Positions 1-10,270 of a DNA stretch of 64,000 nucleotides are shown in pieces. The stretch covers positions 62,001-126,000 of the forward strand of contig CAVWSM010000025.1 of the NCBI GenBank assembly GCA_963757805.1, in the 5' to 3' direction. The notes under the pieces are model-generated. The model did not search any database. It was not told where the DNA came from and worked only from the letters and a program-made list of their open reading frames with translations. How positions within the stretch are numbered: the first letter of the stretch is position 1; each line of letters begins with the position of its first letter. The DNA is from CAVWSM01 sp963757805. GTDB lineage: Bacteria; Actinomycetota; Actinomycetes; Jiangellales; Jiangellaceae. The position numbers were made by a program, and so were the translations under genes.

Positions 1-276
1 ACGTCTTCGGTCACGCACAGGATCGGACCTGGCATCTGGAAGTTGCCGGGGTTCTTGGCGAAGCCCCACATGAAGACGCTGTTTCCGTCGGGCGTCGAGA
101 TCCGGCCCGTCACCGCTTTGAGGTTGAACGCCCCAGCAGTCGGGGTCGTGCACGGCAAGACTCCAGCTGGCTTCGAGTGGGCCTCTCTCGGCACACCGAC
201 GATCGCAACGCTGATGACGGCGAGTGCCGCCAGCAGAACGTAAAGCCGCTCTTTTGTGGACTGCGCGCGTCAGCAT
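1..276 (-). CDS. Multicopper-oxidase-type secreted protein, N-terminal part (runs off window, frame-disrupted)
   Basis: The gene starts at the ATG ending at 276, preceded by a strong Shine-Dalgarno (AGGAGGGG), and continues beyond base 1. The first nine codons are in one frame. A hydrophobic signal-peptide core (LYVLLAALAVISVAIVG) and the mature N-terminus follow in the next frame, so the run of four T at 252-255 probably carries one extra base. The mature part contains STPDGNSVFMWGFA and PGPILCV, typical of the first cupredoxin domain of multicopper oxidases. It lies 24 nt downstream of another multicopper oxidase gene on the same strand, so the two are probably co-transcribed. Copper ligands are outside the window, so catalytic competence cannot be judged. 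Confidence 0.6.
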   Translation of the reverse strand, partial: MLTRAVHKRAALRSAGGTRRHQRCDRRCAERGPLEASWSLAVHDPDCWGVQPQSGDGPDLDARRKQRLHVGLRQEPRQLPDARSDPVRDRRR

Positions 277-300
277 CGTCCTGCCCCTCCTGCTGGTGCG

Positions 301-1533
301 TTACGCATAGGTCTTGTTGAGGTCGGCTGGGGTCTGGAGGGGGAGGCCGCCGGCCGGGTCGAAGACCCGCACCTCGGTCATCATGCCTCCCGGTCCGGGC
401 GTGCCATTGTTGGTCAGCCGGTCGTAGTTGCGGTTCTTGAAGACATAGGTGTTCCACGGTCCGTACGTAGAAGACCCGGACGCCGTGTCGCCGTCGAACG
501 GCGGCGCGGTGAACAGGACATCGCGACTCTCGCCGGGGCCGATGGACACGGTGTTCGTGTCGTAGGAGAGGTCGGCGCCGAGCGGTCCCTTCAGAAGCGT
601 GGCGTCCTCACCGATCACCGTCATGGTGATTCCGGGCAGGACCATGGCGTGCTCCTGGTAGCCGAGGTTGGACATGCGCAGCAGCACACGGTCGCCCCCT
701 CGCACCTGGATCAGCGACGAGATCGGCTGGCTGGCGAGATCCGGATCCGCTCCCGGCTCGCCAAGGTTCGGCTTGACCGTGTCCGGGTAGGCCCGGCCGT
801 TGATGATCCAGTACTGGGGCCGGTACTCCGACCAGACGAACTCCTGCACGCCGATCAAGAGGTCGTGGGGGCGCGTGTCGATCTCGTTGAGGAGCAGCGA
901 GAACTCCCGGTCGAATTCAGTCGACGCATCGTTGTAGGCGAACTTCGGGCCCATCGCCGGTCGCACGAAGACGATCCCGGTCATCCCCATCTGGACATGC
1001 TCGGAGTCCTCGAAGTGGCAGTGGTAGATGTAGGTGCCCGGATGGTGGGGAGCGTAGAAGTAGGGGAACGTCCGGTTCACGCCCACGGCAATCGACAGCT
1101 CTGGGGTCCCGTCGAAGATCGGGATCGCGTCTCGGAAGCCGTGCCAGTGGATGGTGTGGGAGTCGTCGAGGTCGGGGCGGCCGACGAAGCCAACGTTCGT
1201 GAGGTCGAGCTCGAAGCCCGTGTTCTCTGTCACGGGGATGATCGGCGAAGGCACGGGGGCCTTGCCCTTGGCGGCGTTCACAACGGCGCTGAGGCTGTCG
1301 TTGACCCCAACCTCCTTGAAGCCGAAGACGTAGAGGTCGTTGGGCGCGTCACGACCGGGCAGAGTGATGAAGCCGTCGGTGGAGGCGAACCGCCGTCTCA
1401 TGGTGGGCATGACATGGTCGGCCCTGGCTCCCCCGGCGAGGAGGCCGCCCCCGACGAGTCCGAGGACGCCTGCCCCACTCATGATGAGGAAGTTTCGTCG
1501 CGTGGATGTCCGAGCCCTTGCTTCGCCCTGCAT
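301..1533 (-). CDS. Tat-exported multicopper oxidase domain protein
   Basis: A 410-residue protein with a twin-arginine signal (TRRNFLIMSGAGVLG, about residues 12-26), so it is exported folded. Copper-ligand motifs are visible: HTIHWHG near residues 122-128 and HCHFEDSEHVQMGM near residues 170-183, which supply type 3/type 2 histidines, the type 1 cysteine and an axial Met. A second cupredoxin-like half follows (NGRAYPDTVKP, then a YQEHAM segment) but I see no second full HxH cluster in it. A complete trinuclear centre may therefore need a homomultimer or the adjacent oxidase. Family members oxidise phenolics or metals such as Cu(I), Fe(II) or Mn(II); the substrate here is unknown. It lies 33 nt downstream of the giant secreted-protein gene and upstream of a second oxidase, suggesting one extracytoplasmic operon. 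Confidence 0.85.
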   Translation of the reverse strand: MQGEARARTSTRRNFLIMSGAGVLGLVGGGLLAGGARADHVMPTMRRRFASTDGFITLPGRDAPNDLYVFGFKEVGVNDSLSAVVNAAKGKAPVPSPIIPVTENTGFELDLTNVGFVGRPDLDDSHTIHWHGFRDAIPIFDGTPELSIAVGVNRTFPYFYAPHHPGTYIYHCHFEDSEHVQMGMTGIVFVRPAMGPKFAYNDASTEFDREFSLLLNEIDTRPHDLLIGVQEFVWSEYRPQYWIINGRAYPDTVKPNLGEPGADPDLASQPISSLIQVRGGDRVLLRMSNLGYQEHAMVLPGITMTVIGEDATLLKGPLGADLSYDTNTVSIGPGESRDVLFTAPPFDGDTASGSSTYGPWNTYVFKNRNYDRLTNNGTPGPGGMMTEVRVFDPAGGLPLQTPADLNKTYA

Positions 1534-1566
1534 CCTGCACTCCTCCCCTATAGCGCCGGTCGCGTC

Positions 1567-4500
1567 TCACTGATCAGGGATCGGGTCGCCGATCGAGGCT
1601 CGCCACTCGTCGGCGCCGGCGTCGTACCGCAGCGGCGTCGGGAACGTCGCTCGGAAGTCTCCGTCGATGTCGAAGAAGGGAGCCAGCGCGGCGGGTGGCG
1701 GGCAGCCGATGAACGGAGCGCAGGCCGCCACACCGACATCTCTCGCCGACGACGCGGTGGTGATGTGGTAGTTGCCCGGCAACCCGTCGTGCCCCGGTGG
1801 AGGCGGATCGCCGCGGAAGAGCGACGTCTGGAACTCGCCGGCAAAGCCAGTGGGCGCCACCGAGATTTGGGTGGTGTAGACGAGCTTGAACGCCGGATCC
1901 CCGCCAACAACGTTGCTCGGGTGGTTGTCAGTGTTGACGGCCGTGCTGAGGAGCGAGAACCGTGGCATCAAGACGCCTGGTGTCCCGTAGACCTCGAGGT
2001 CAATGTTGCCGCGCGGAGACGAGCGCTGTGCCGTCGAAAGTGAACGCCTCGTTGTCCCAGAAGAGGTTGTTGAAGAACTGAACCGGGACCGAGAAGCCGG
2101 CATTGAGCGTGTTCTTCTCGCTGACGAAGCCGGCTCCGTTGGGCTGGCCGTTGAAGTCCTCGGCGGTGTCCGTGGAGATGTTGCCCGCAACCGTGTTGTT
2201 GACGAACGTCATGTTGTGCGCGTCGTCGAGCGTGATCCCGCCGCCAACGTCGGTAGCAACGTTGTTCGTGAGCATGTTGTTCACGATGTTGACCCGTGAC
2301 GCACCGCCCGCAATGGTGTTGGCGGGCGTCCCCATCGTGTCGAGCAGCATCATCCCGCCGCCGTCGTCGTTCGAAAGGTTCGACGAGATCTGGTTCCGCT
2401 CGATCTCGACGCGCCCGGAGCCCCGCGCCTCGATGCGGGGCAAGTCCTGGAGGGAACTCGCCGGCGATCATGAATCCGCCGCCGGAGTCGAACGCCTCGT
2501 TCCCGTAGATCCGGTTGTCGCGGATGCGCCCGGGGTTCCCGCTCGTGGTCTGGCCGCCGGACAGGCCCCAGTGGTGGATGCCGCCGCCGTACTGGGTCGA
2601 GTAGTTGGAGCAGATGTCGTTCTGTTCGATGGTGTAGCGCTCGGCCCCGTTGTAGATCGCAACTCCTCCACCGCCCGATCCCTGGGACTGCCCGGCGGCG
2701 ACGCCGTTGCCGAGGATCCGGTTGTACGCGACGAGGCGTCGTCGTTCTGGTTGTCCAGGCGGTTCGGGTTCAGGGGTTGGCCGGCGGGTGCGATTGAATT
2801 CGCTGGGTAGGCCAAGGGCGATCCCGCCGCCCCACACGCCGCCGTTGTTCTCGATGATGTTGTTCTTGATCTGAAGCCGGCGGGCGAAGGCGTTGACCAG
2901 GATGCCGCCTGCGCCGCCGCCTTGGCTCATCGTGATACCGAGGCCGTCGATCGAGGGGACCTGCCCTCCGGAAGCAGCGAACTGGGCAGTCGTCTCGGGG
3001 ACGACGGTGATGCCGGAACCGCCCGGAACGTCTCCGAACCCGGCTGGCCTCGGCAAGGACGCGAGCTTCGCGTTCCATGCGTCTGCACGGTCGAATTGGA
3101 AGTTCCTTCCGTCGATCACCGAGCCCGTGATCGACTGACGGATGTCGTCGATGGCGCCGCCCAGTGGGCCCGTCTCGGGCGAGCCGATGCTGCCTCCGGG
3201 GCCGACGCCCTGCAGCTTGAGCCGCTTGTGCATGATGACGTTCTCGTTGTACGTCCCCTCGTGGACGACCACCATGTTGTTGCCGTTAGCTGCCGTGGCC
3301 GCGTCAACCGCGTCCTGGATCGTCGGATGCTCCGTCGGTAGTAGGTCATTGATAGGACGCACGTGCTGGATCTGGTCCTCGGTGAGGTTGTAGCCATTGC
3401 CGAACACGTGAAGCGTGATCCCGGCCGCAGTCGTCTCCCCGTTCGCGGCTCGGATCAGCAGCTGATACGGCCCGGGCGTGAACCCGGCGGGAATCCGAAT
3501 TCGAATCTGCCGGCCGGTCCATGACAAGTAGGCAGACGCCGGCAGCGGGTTGCCGTTGAGGGTGACCTGTCCGGTGCCTCGCGTCGCACCGAAGCCTGCA
3601 CCATCGATCGTCAGCGTGCGGCTGGCGACTCCGGCACCGAGGCGCACGTACGGGCTCCCAGCCTCGGCTCCGGTGGTGACATCGTTCCTCACCCGCCAGA
3701 GCTCAGGGAACTGGTAGCCGAGGAAGCCTTGCGGGTCGTTCGCGACCGGATCCTCGAGGAGGCCCAGGTTGCACGACACCGCCGCGATCGGGTCGACCGG
3801 TGTGTCCGCGTACGTCGTCTTGCCGGGCCAGACGTCGAACGCGAGGTCGGCGGTCAGGTAGTCAGGGTTGAACGCCGGGTCTGCCGGGTCGTCGATGACG
3901 ACGATGTACGTTCCAGGGCAGACCCCGGACGGCGTCGGGCAGTCGTAGGTCTGGGTCGACGGAAGCGTGACGTCGTAGAAGCCATGCGTGTCCGTGTGGA
4001 GCATCTTGATCAGCCGGCCGTTGTAGTCGTAGATGCCGACCGGGATGTTCGTCAGCGCCACTGGCTGCCCGAACCACGGGCTCGTCGGGTTGGTGTCGAA
4101 GCGGAGGTCGTCGCCCACGAAGCCGAAGATCCGGCCCGGCGGTGCGATCGACTCGACGGTGTTCCACGACCCGTCCTCCGCCGTGTTCGTCGCGGGGTCG
4201 TCGTCGACGTCGGTGAAGAGGAAGAAGTCGGCGGCCGGGTTCTGTCCGTCCTCGAGCGTGACGAGCTTCTTGTTGCACAGCGGGGTCTCGGTCCCGTTGG
4301 CCGGGTTGCGCTCGTCGGTGACGAGGTGCAGCGGCCCGACGCACGGCGGCGGCGGGATCTGCGGCACGAACTCGTCGCCCTCGTCCGTGTTCTGGTCCTC
4401 CTCCTTGATCACCTGGTAGAAGGGCGGAGGCACGACCTCGACGACGTAGTCACCCGGCGTGAGCAGCGTTTCCTCGGCTAACGGCTCGCCGGTGAGGGGG

Positions 4501-6604
4501 TCGTTGACCATCGTCTCGATCGCGTAGCCGCCGTCGAACGCCCCATCCTTCGTCTCGTTCGAGAGGGTCGGGAACTCGAGGCAGTTCGCCGCGATATCGG
4601 GGACGAACCCTGTCACCGGGGCGCCGGACGCGTCTCTCACATCGCAAAATTGCGGCTCGTCGGGATGGTCGCTCCTGGGATGGCTCCACGCGTCGGTCGG
4701 GACCTCGTTGATGAGGACGTCGTCGGCGGCGTGTTGGGTGGCCTCGTCTGGACCCGGGCCCCAGAGCTTCACGGTCGCATTCGGGATGCCGGGCTCATAG
4801 TCCTCGGCGCCCGCGAGGCTTGGGTCGAACTCGTTGCGAGTCGTCGCGTGGAAGACGATGCCCGTGATGCCGCCGTGCTCGCCTTCGTACTCCGGGGTGG
4901 TCGGGTCGTCCAGCGCGTAGTCCCGCTTGCCCCAGTCGACCCAGCTCCGATGGCCCTCGGTCGTGAGCTGGTTGAGCAGCAGGCCTCCGCCGAGCCCGGC
5001 CGGAAGCGCTTGACGTCTGACGATCGACGGATCGAACTCGTCGTGCAGCGACATTCCCGTACGGGCGAAGCGGCCGAAGCCGACCTCGGAGATGAGGAAC
5101 CTGGCGAGCGGGCTCAGCAGCTCCGGGTACTCGTAGTAGCCGCTCTCGCCGGTCTCCGGGTGTGGGCCGGTGAAGGTTGCGCTCTTGACACTGCCGTCGC
5201 GCCAGCGGAGGTCGAGGTCTATGCCGTCGATGCCCTCCTCGCACACAGGAGGATCGACACTGGCGTCGCAGTCCCGGATGCCGTTGTCCGCCACGGCGCC
5301 CGGGATCGGGTCGAGGTTGACGTCCAGGCCGTTGTCCTGGAACACGAAGCCCGAGTGCCACCCGAACCAGCGGGCGACGGGGATGCCCCTCGGGTACGCC
5401 CCGCTCGCCGGTGACACCGTCGACGTTCAGGTCGAGGTCGCGGCTGCCGGTCACAGGATCGGGCAGTTGGAACGTCACGTAGCGGATGATGTAGTCGAGG
5501 TTCTCGTCGAAGATCGAGAGCATGTACTGGCCGTCTGGGATGTCCCCGATGGTGAAGGATCCGTCCGGCTCGGCGAACTCGGTGTAGACCTGGTTCTCGC
5601 CGCCGCCGATGTCGCTCAGGGCGACGACCGCCTGCTTGACGGGCTCGCCGAAGTAGATCTCGCTGTACGGGGGCCATCCGACCCAGGTCTTCGCCTGGCC
5701 GGAGATGCTGCCGCACTGCGGCGGCGTGCAGGCCAGCTCGTTCTCCCGCTGCACGAAGCCGAACCACCACGCCGTCCGGACGCCCGGTTGGACTCTTCCC
5801 TCGATCGGCGCGCCAAGAGCCGGGTCGTTCTCGGTAACCCGCGCAAAGTCGATCAGGTGGGTGCCCTCGAACGTGGTCGTCTGGAGCCACTCGGTGCCGT
5901 CGGGGGGGAGCACCTCGATCTCGTACCTGCCGGGCGCGAGGTTCGGGATCGTGACGTCGCCGTTCGCGTCGGTCAGGCAGACACCACCGCACAACGGGTC
6001 GCCGAAGTAGTCGGCCTGCATCTCGCCCACAGTGTCGTGGAGACGAACCTCGAACCCCTCGAGGCCACGGCTCAGCCGCCCCTGCTCAGCGCCGCATGAA
6101 ACCGGGGGCGGCGTTCACCGGACGCTGGTCGTGGAACGCGTGCACGACGAGCTTCCCGAGCTTCAGCGGGAACGGCTCCAGCTGGACGACGACCTCTCCA
6201 TTCGCGGCCGGCGGGAAGGGGAAGTGAGAAGTGCTTCCCCCACAGCTTGTGATCAGCTGCCTTGACGGTGACGAGGTAGTCGCCGGGACTGTCGAGCGTC
6301 ACGGTCGCAGAGTCCTGGTCGCCGGCCGCGACGAGCGGGATGTAGCTCGGCAGCGGCCTGACACCCGGCCGCTCCGTTGGCGGATCGGCGTCTGGCTGCC
6401 CGGCGTTGTCCTCGCTCACCAGGAACGTGAAGTCGTCGATCGTGGCTCCGGTCGAGGTTCTGCGCGACGATCGTGACGTCGGCGGGCGCCGCCTGCGCCT
6501 CCGCCTCCGGCGCAGGGAGACCACACGACCCCGGGGATGAGCGCGAGGAGCATCAGCGCGACAAGGGCGAGCGGAATCGATTTGCTCGAACGATCGACCA
6601 GCAT
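1567..6604 (-). CDS. Giant secreted multidomain protein: regulatory-like beta-sandwich repeats, IPT/TIG domain, right-handed beta-helix (frame-disrupted)
   Basis: About 1,680 codons can be reconstructed across several frames. The start is the ATG ending at 6604 with GGGGGAG five bases upstream, followed by a signal peptide (SIPLALVALMLLALIPG). The middle holds carboxypeptidase-regulatory/Cna-B-like repeats, e.g. GDVTIPNLAPGRYEIEVLPP near 5950 and GSFTIGDIPDGQYMLSIF near 5550. Near 3640-3400 there is an IPT/TIG-type domain (TIDGAGFGATRGTGQVTLNG). From 3340 to about 2040 a pectin-lyase-like beta-helix follows (TIQDAVDAA, then many N/G-rich turns). At least seven frame breaks occur, near 6500 (two), 6200, 6101-6105 (C5), 5399-5402 (C4), 2452-2454 (G3) and 2010. 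Homology resumes directly in each new frame, which favours base-calling errors over decay. Likely a cell-surface or matrix protein made with the downstream oxidases. Confidence 0.7.
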
Positions 6605-6745
6605 CTCCACTCCCCCGGGTGGGCACACGTCCGGCAATCCAAGGACGGCTGGACGCTACATCCGCCGCAGGCGCCACTTGCGATGCCTGACGCGGCTGTC
6701 ACCCGGCTGTCATGCGGCTGTCATGTCGTCAGCGGATAGCCGGGT

Positions 6746-7738
6746 TCAAGAGCCGACGTGGAGCACCCCGACGCCGGTGATGCGGCCGGCTGCCATGTCG
6801 TCCAACGCCTGGTCCGCCGCGTCAAACGCGTACGGCGTGACCTCGATGCGCAGCCGGTGCCGCGCGGCGAGGTCGAGCAGCTCCCTGCCGTCCTGGCGGG
6901 TGTTGGCCGTGACGCTGCGCATCTGCCGTTCCAAGAACAGATGCTGCTCATAGTCAAGCGGAGGAATCTCCGACAGGTGGATGCCGGCGATGCTGAGCGT
7001 CCCGCCGCGGTCGAGTGCGGCCAACGCCACCGGCACCAGGTCACCGACCGGGGCGAACAGGATCGCCGAGTCCAACGGCTCGGGTGGCATGTCGTACGCG
7101 CCACCCGCCGATGCGGCACCTAGCCGCAGCGCTAGTTGTTGGGCCGCCTCGCCCCTCGTCAACACGTGGACCGTCGCGCCCTCGGCGACCGCGAGCTGTG
7201 CGGTCAGGTGAGCCGAGGCCCCGTACCCGTACAACCCCAGCCGACCACCTGCGGGTAGCTCGGCGCGCCGTAGCGCCCGATAGCCGATGATTCCCGCACA
7301 CAGCAACGGCGCCGCGGCCAGGTCTTCGTACTCGTCGGGCAGCGTGTACGCGTACGCCGCGGGGACTGTGACGAACTCGGCGTACCCGCCATCGGCGTCC
7401 CAGCCCGTGTAGGTCGACTCGGGGCAGAGGTTCTCCCTGCCGCTGAGGCACCACTTGCAGTGTCCGCAGGTGTGCCGCAGCCAAGCGACACCGACGCGGC
7501 GGCCGGGTGTCCACTCCGGCCCGACCGCCGCACCTCTCGACACGACCTCACCGACGACCTCGTGGCCGGGCACGACCGGCGACTTGTGCGGTGGCAGCTC
7601 GAAGTCCCGTACGTGCAGGTCGGTGCGGCACACACCGCAGGCGCGCACCCGTACCAGCAGCTCGTCGGGCGCCGGCACCGGAACCGGAAGCTCCGTCTGA
7701 ACCAGACGCCCGGCCGACTGCACCTGCCAGGCAAGCAT
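6746..7738 (-). CDS. Zinc-dependent alcohol dehydrogenase (MDR family, AdhA-like)
   Basis: A 330-residue medium-chain dehydrogenase. The catalytic zinc region is CGVCRTD with PGHEVVGEV. The structural zinc lobe has the four-cysteine pattern CGHCKWCLSGRENLC. The nucleotide-binding loop reads LYGYGASAH rather than the textbook GxGxxG, a variant seen in AdhA-type enzymes of this family. It should interconvert alcohols and aldehydes with NAD(P). It lies 24 nt downstream of a flavodoxin-domain gene on the same strand, so co-transcription is likely. The gene is intact, and upstream of it (6605-6745) I see no other gene. Confidence 0.85.
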   Translation of the reverse strand: MLAWQVQSAGRLVQTELPVPVPAPDELLVRVRACGVCRTDLHVRDFELPPHKSPVVPGHEVVGEVVSRGAAVGPEWTPGRRVGVAWLRHTCGHCKWCLSGRENLCPESTYTGWDADGGYAEFVTVPAAYAYTLPDEYEDLAAAPLLCAGIIGYRALRRAELPAGGRLGLYGYGASAHLTAQLAVAEGATVHVLTRGEAAQQLALRLGAASAGGAYDMPPEPLDSAILFAPVGDLVPVALAALDRGGTLSIAGIHLSEIPPLDYEQHLFLERQMRSVTANTRQDGRELLDLAARHRLRIEVTPYAFDAADQALDDMAAGRITGVGVLHVGS

Positions 7739-7762
7739 GCAAACACGCTACGCCGGAGGCGC

Positions 7763-8290
7763 CTACTTCGAAGCCGGCAGCATCGCGCGCCGCCCGAGTG
7801 CTGCACCCCACGCGGTCGCGCGCTTGGTCTCCCCGCTGAGCAGGTGGTTCTTCGGCGTTACCAGGAAGCTTTGCGGCGGGACGACAAGACGGAAGCCGAG
7901 CCGGCTCAAGCGCCGCGCGATTCCCCTCGCCGCGGATCCGGTGAAGAACACCGGCTTGTCGATCCGCGTGTCGAACGCGGCCGCAAGCCGCCCGTGGCCG
8001 ATGCCCAGTTCGACCAGCCAATCCCGCAGTCCAGGATCGATGGTCATGCCGGCGAACGTGTTGGCCGTGTCCTCCGCCGCGGTCTTGCGTGTCGCGGTGC
8101 GCGACATCCCGTGTACGTGCGTGGGGCCGCCGACCACGAGCAGGTCGACCTCAGCCACCTCCGTCGCCGAGACCTTCGAAGCGGGCCGGGCATCGACCCC
8201 AATGCCCCGCGTGCGAAGCGATGCAGCTATTGCCTCCGCGATCGCCGCGGTGTTGCCATACATCGACTCGTAAACCACAAGCGCTCTCAT
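7763..8290 (-). CDS. Flavodoxin-domain protein
   Basis: A 175-residue protein starting MRALVVYESMYGNTAAIAEAIA, with the Ser/Tyr-Gly-Asn-Thr FMN phosphate-binding loop of flavodoxins near residues 8-14. The second strand ends LLVVGGPTHVHGMS, consistent with isoalloxazine contacts. Family members are FMN electron carriers or quinone/haem-related oxidoreductases; the partner is not evident. The ATG at 8290 was chosen because the flavodoxin fold begins there; a longer in-frame extension upstream has no homology and reads as noise. It precedes the alcohol dehydrogenase by 24 nt and is divergent from an MFS transporter, with a 129-nt shared upstream region. Confidence 0.82.
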   Translation of the reverse strand: MRALVVYESMYGNTAAIAEAIAASLRTRGIGVDARPASKVSATEVAEVDLLVVGGPTHVHGMSRTATRKTAAEDTANTFAGMTIDPGLRDWLVELGIGHGRLAAAFDTRIDKPVFFTGSAARGIARRLSRLGFRLVVPPQSFLVTPKNHLLSGETKRATAWGAALGRRAMLPASK

Positions 8291-8419
8291 GAGCCTCTCC
8301 TCGCCTTCCGCCTCGACTCTGCCCTCCGCCGCCGTCCCGGCGCAGCGGTCGAAGGTCCTGACCTTGCCTCCGTGCGGCATTAACGTGTCCCTCGGCGGCG
8401 CGCCGCCCTGGGAGGACTC

Positions 8420-10270
8420 GTGAAGGCCCGCGGGAGCGGAGGCTGGGCGGCGGCCTGGCTGCTGACCGTCGCAGTCGGCTTGGCATTCGCCGACGCGTCG
8501 ATCGTGGTGCTCGCACTGCCACGCCTGTACGGCGAGTTCGACACCACGATCGTGGGTGTCTCGTGGGTGTTGACGGCGTACGCGGTCGTGGTCACGGTCG
8601 TCGCGGTCGCCCTGGCGTTCACGTACCGCTGGATCCGCCCGATCGTCATGGTGGGCGTCGGGCTCGTCCTGTTTGCTGGCGCATCGCTGATGTGTGGCGT
8701 CGCGGACTCGCTGACCGCGCTGATGGTCGGGCGGTGCCTTCAGGGCGCCGGTGCGGCGTTGCTGCTCACTGGATCGCTGCCGCTGCTGACCACGCTTGTC
8801 GGTGCCCACCGTGGCCGCACTGCGTGGAGTCTCGCGGCCACCATCGGGCTGGCCACCGGGCCCGCTCTCGGCGGCCTACTCACGCAGGCGTTCGACTGGC
8901 GATCCATCTTCCTGGTGCAGGCTCCGGTTGCGATCCTCGCTTTGGCAGTCGTCGCGATCCCTGAGGCGCGCGCAGCGAGCGAGTCGGCTCCGACACAATC
9001 GCCTCGCCTGTTGCCGGCATTGGGTCTGCTGTTCCTGTCCGGCGGGCTCGTCGGTGCGCTGTTCCTGAGCGTGCTTCTTGTCATCGAGGTGTGGCGGCGC
9101 TCGCCGGTGGCGGGAGCGGTCATCGTGACGGCGCTGCCGGTGGGCATGCTGCTGGTGCGCGTGCCGGCGCGTTACGTGTCGCCCGTCGTACGCATCGTCG
9201 CGGGTGCCCTCCTGCTCGGCGCGGGACTGCTGACACTTGCCCGACTTCCGGAGGCGAGTCCGACCTGGGCAGCAGTGGCGTTGGCCTTCTGCGGTGTCGG
9301 TCTCGGCCTGCTCGCTTCGGTATTCGACCCCGCAGCGGTCGGTGAGACTGGTGGGCTGACGCGCGACGGAGCAGTGTCGGTGGCCGCGCGCCATGCTGGC
9401 CTGGTGCTCGGCCTCGGACTCATCGCGCCGGTGCTCGCCGGGTCGTTGGACGCCGCGGTGGAGCGCTCCACATTCGCCGGCACCGGAGTCGTCCTCGACG
9501 CTCGGATCCCGATCAGGGAGAAGGTCAACATCGCAGTGGGCGTGCGGGACGCGCTCGAGGTCGCCGAGCGGGGAGCGGTGCCCGACATCGAAGTCCTGGT
9601 TGCCGAGGCCAGCGACAACTCGCCCGACGCGATCCCGGTCGGGCGCGACGTCGCCGAACGAGTCGAGGCCATCCTGACCAGGTCGTTCCGCTCCGGGTTC
9701 ACGGTTGCGGCTGTGCTGGGGTTCGCGACCGTGATACCCGGGCTGCTGATGGTGTGGCAGGGCCGACGCCGTGAGGGGCGGCTCGAGGCGGCAACACCTC
9801 CCGTTCGGGCGTACGCGTCGACGACCAGCCGGTTTGCGACCGCGGGGATCGGGGTGATCGTCCTCGGCGCCGGAGGCGTACTCGTGGCGGCGGAGGCAGC
9901 CGGTGCGAGCGAGTTCGGGACGTACGTCGAGGCGGACGCATGTGCGGCTGGTCCTGATCCATTCCCAGGGAGCGGGTTCGACGCGGCCGTGCAGCGCCTT
10001 GCACTCTCCACCGTCAACGGCGCCGCCTGCGAGGTTGGCATGTCACGTGAGCGGTTCGTGCTGTCCCTCGACGGTCAAGCGCGCTTCGGTGGCCCCGCCC
10101 TCGATCGCGAGGAGATAGACGACGCGGTCCGTGTGGGCCTGGAGCAAGCGGCAGCCGATGCCGAGGAACGCGGCGACATCCCCAGCTTCGTGCTCCGTCC
10201 GCTGCTGGCCGTGATCGAACGCGCTCCTGTCAGCTGGTTCCTCGACCAGCTCGGCCTACCGGACAACTAG
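8420..10270 (+). CDS. MFS transporter with C-terminal extracytoplasmic domain
   Basis: A 616-residue membrane protein, GTG start at 8420 with GGAGG four bases upstream. The first half resembles DHA2/14-TM drug-proton antiporters: ADASIVVLALPRLYGEF in helix 1 and a motif-C-like segment in GRTAWSLAATIGLATGPALGG with FDWRSIF after it. The last helix near residue 480 is followed by about 120 residues of soluble sequence with two cysteines, so an extracytoplasmic domain is probable, unlike classical DHA2 members. A substrate cannot be assigned. Its stop codon overlaps the convergent whiB stop region by 4 nt. Confidence 0.82.
   Translation: MKARGSGGWAAAWLLTVAVGLAFADASIVVLALPRLYGEFDTTIVGVSWVLTAYAVVVTVVAVALAFTYRWIRPIVMVGVGLVLFAGASLMCGVADSLTALMVGRCLQGAGAALLLTGSLPLLTTLVGAHRGRTAWSLAATIGLATGPALGGLLTQAFDWRSIFLVQAPVAILALAVVAIPEARAASESAPTQSPRLLPALGLLFLSGGLVGALFLSVLLVIEVWRRSPVAGAVIVTALPVGMLLVRVPARYVSPVVRIVAGALLLGAGLLTLARLPEASPTWAAVALAFCGVGLGLLASVFDPAAVGETGGLTRDGAVSVAARHAGLVLGLGLIAPVLAGSLDAAVERSTFAGTGVVLDARIPIREKVNIAVGVRDALEVAERGAVPDIEVLVAEASDNSPDAIPVGRDVAERVEAILTRSFRSGFTVAAVLGFATVIPGLLMVWQGRRREGRLEAATPPVRAYASTTSRFATAGIGVIVLGAGGVLVAAEAAGASEFGTYVEADACAAGPDPFPGSGFDAAVQRLALSTVNGAACEVGMSRERFVLSLDGQARFGGPALDREEIDDAVRVGLEQAAADAEERGDIPSFVLRPLLAVIERAPVSWFLDQLGLPDN

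Noticed and set aside
256..2043. Long plus-strand open frame (595 codons) opposite the oxidase and beta-helix genes
   Set aside because: Product is Arg/Val/Gly-rich without domains. It mirrors the minus-strand coding region and arises from high third-position GC.
3729..4481. Plus-strand 250-codon frame opposite the giant secreted gene
   Set aside because: Arg/Asp/Val repeats only, no start context, overlaps coherent minus-strand domains.
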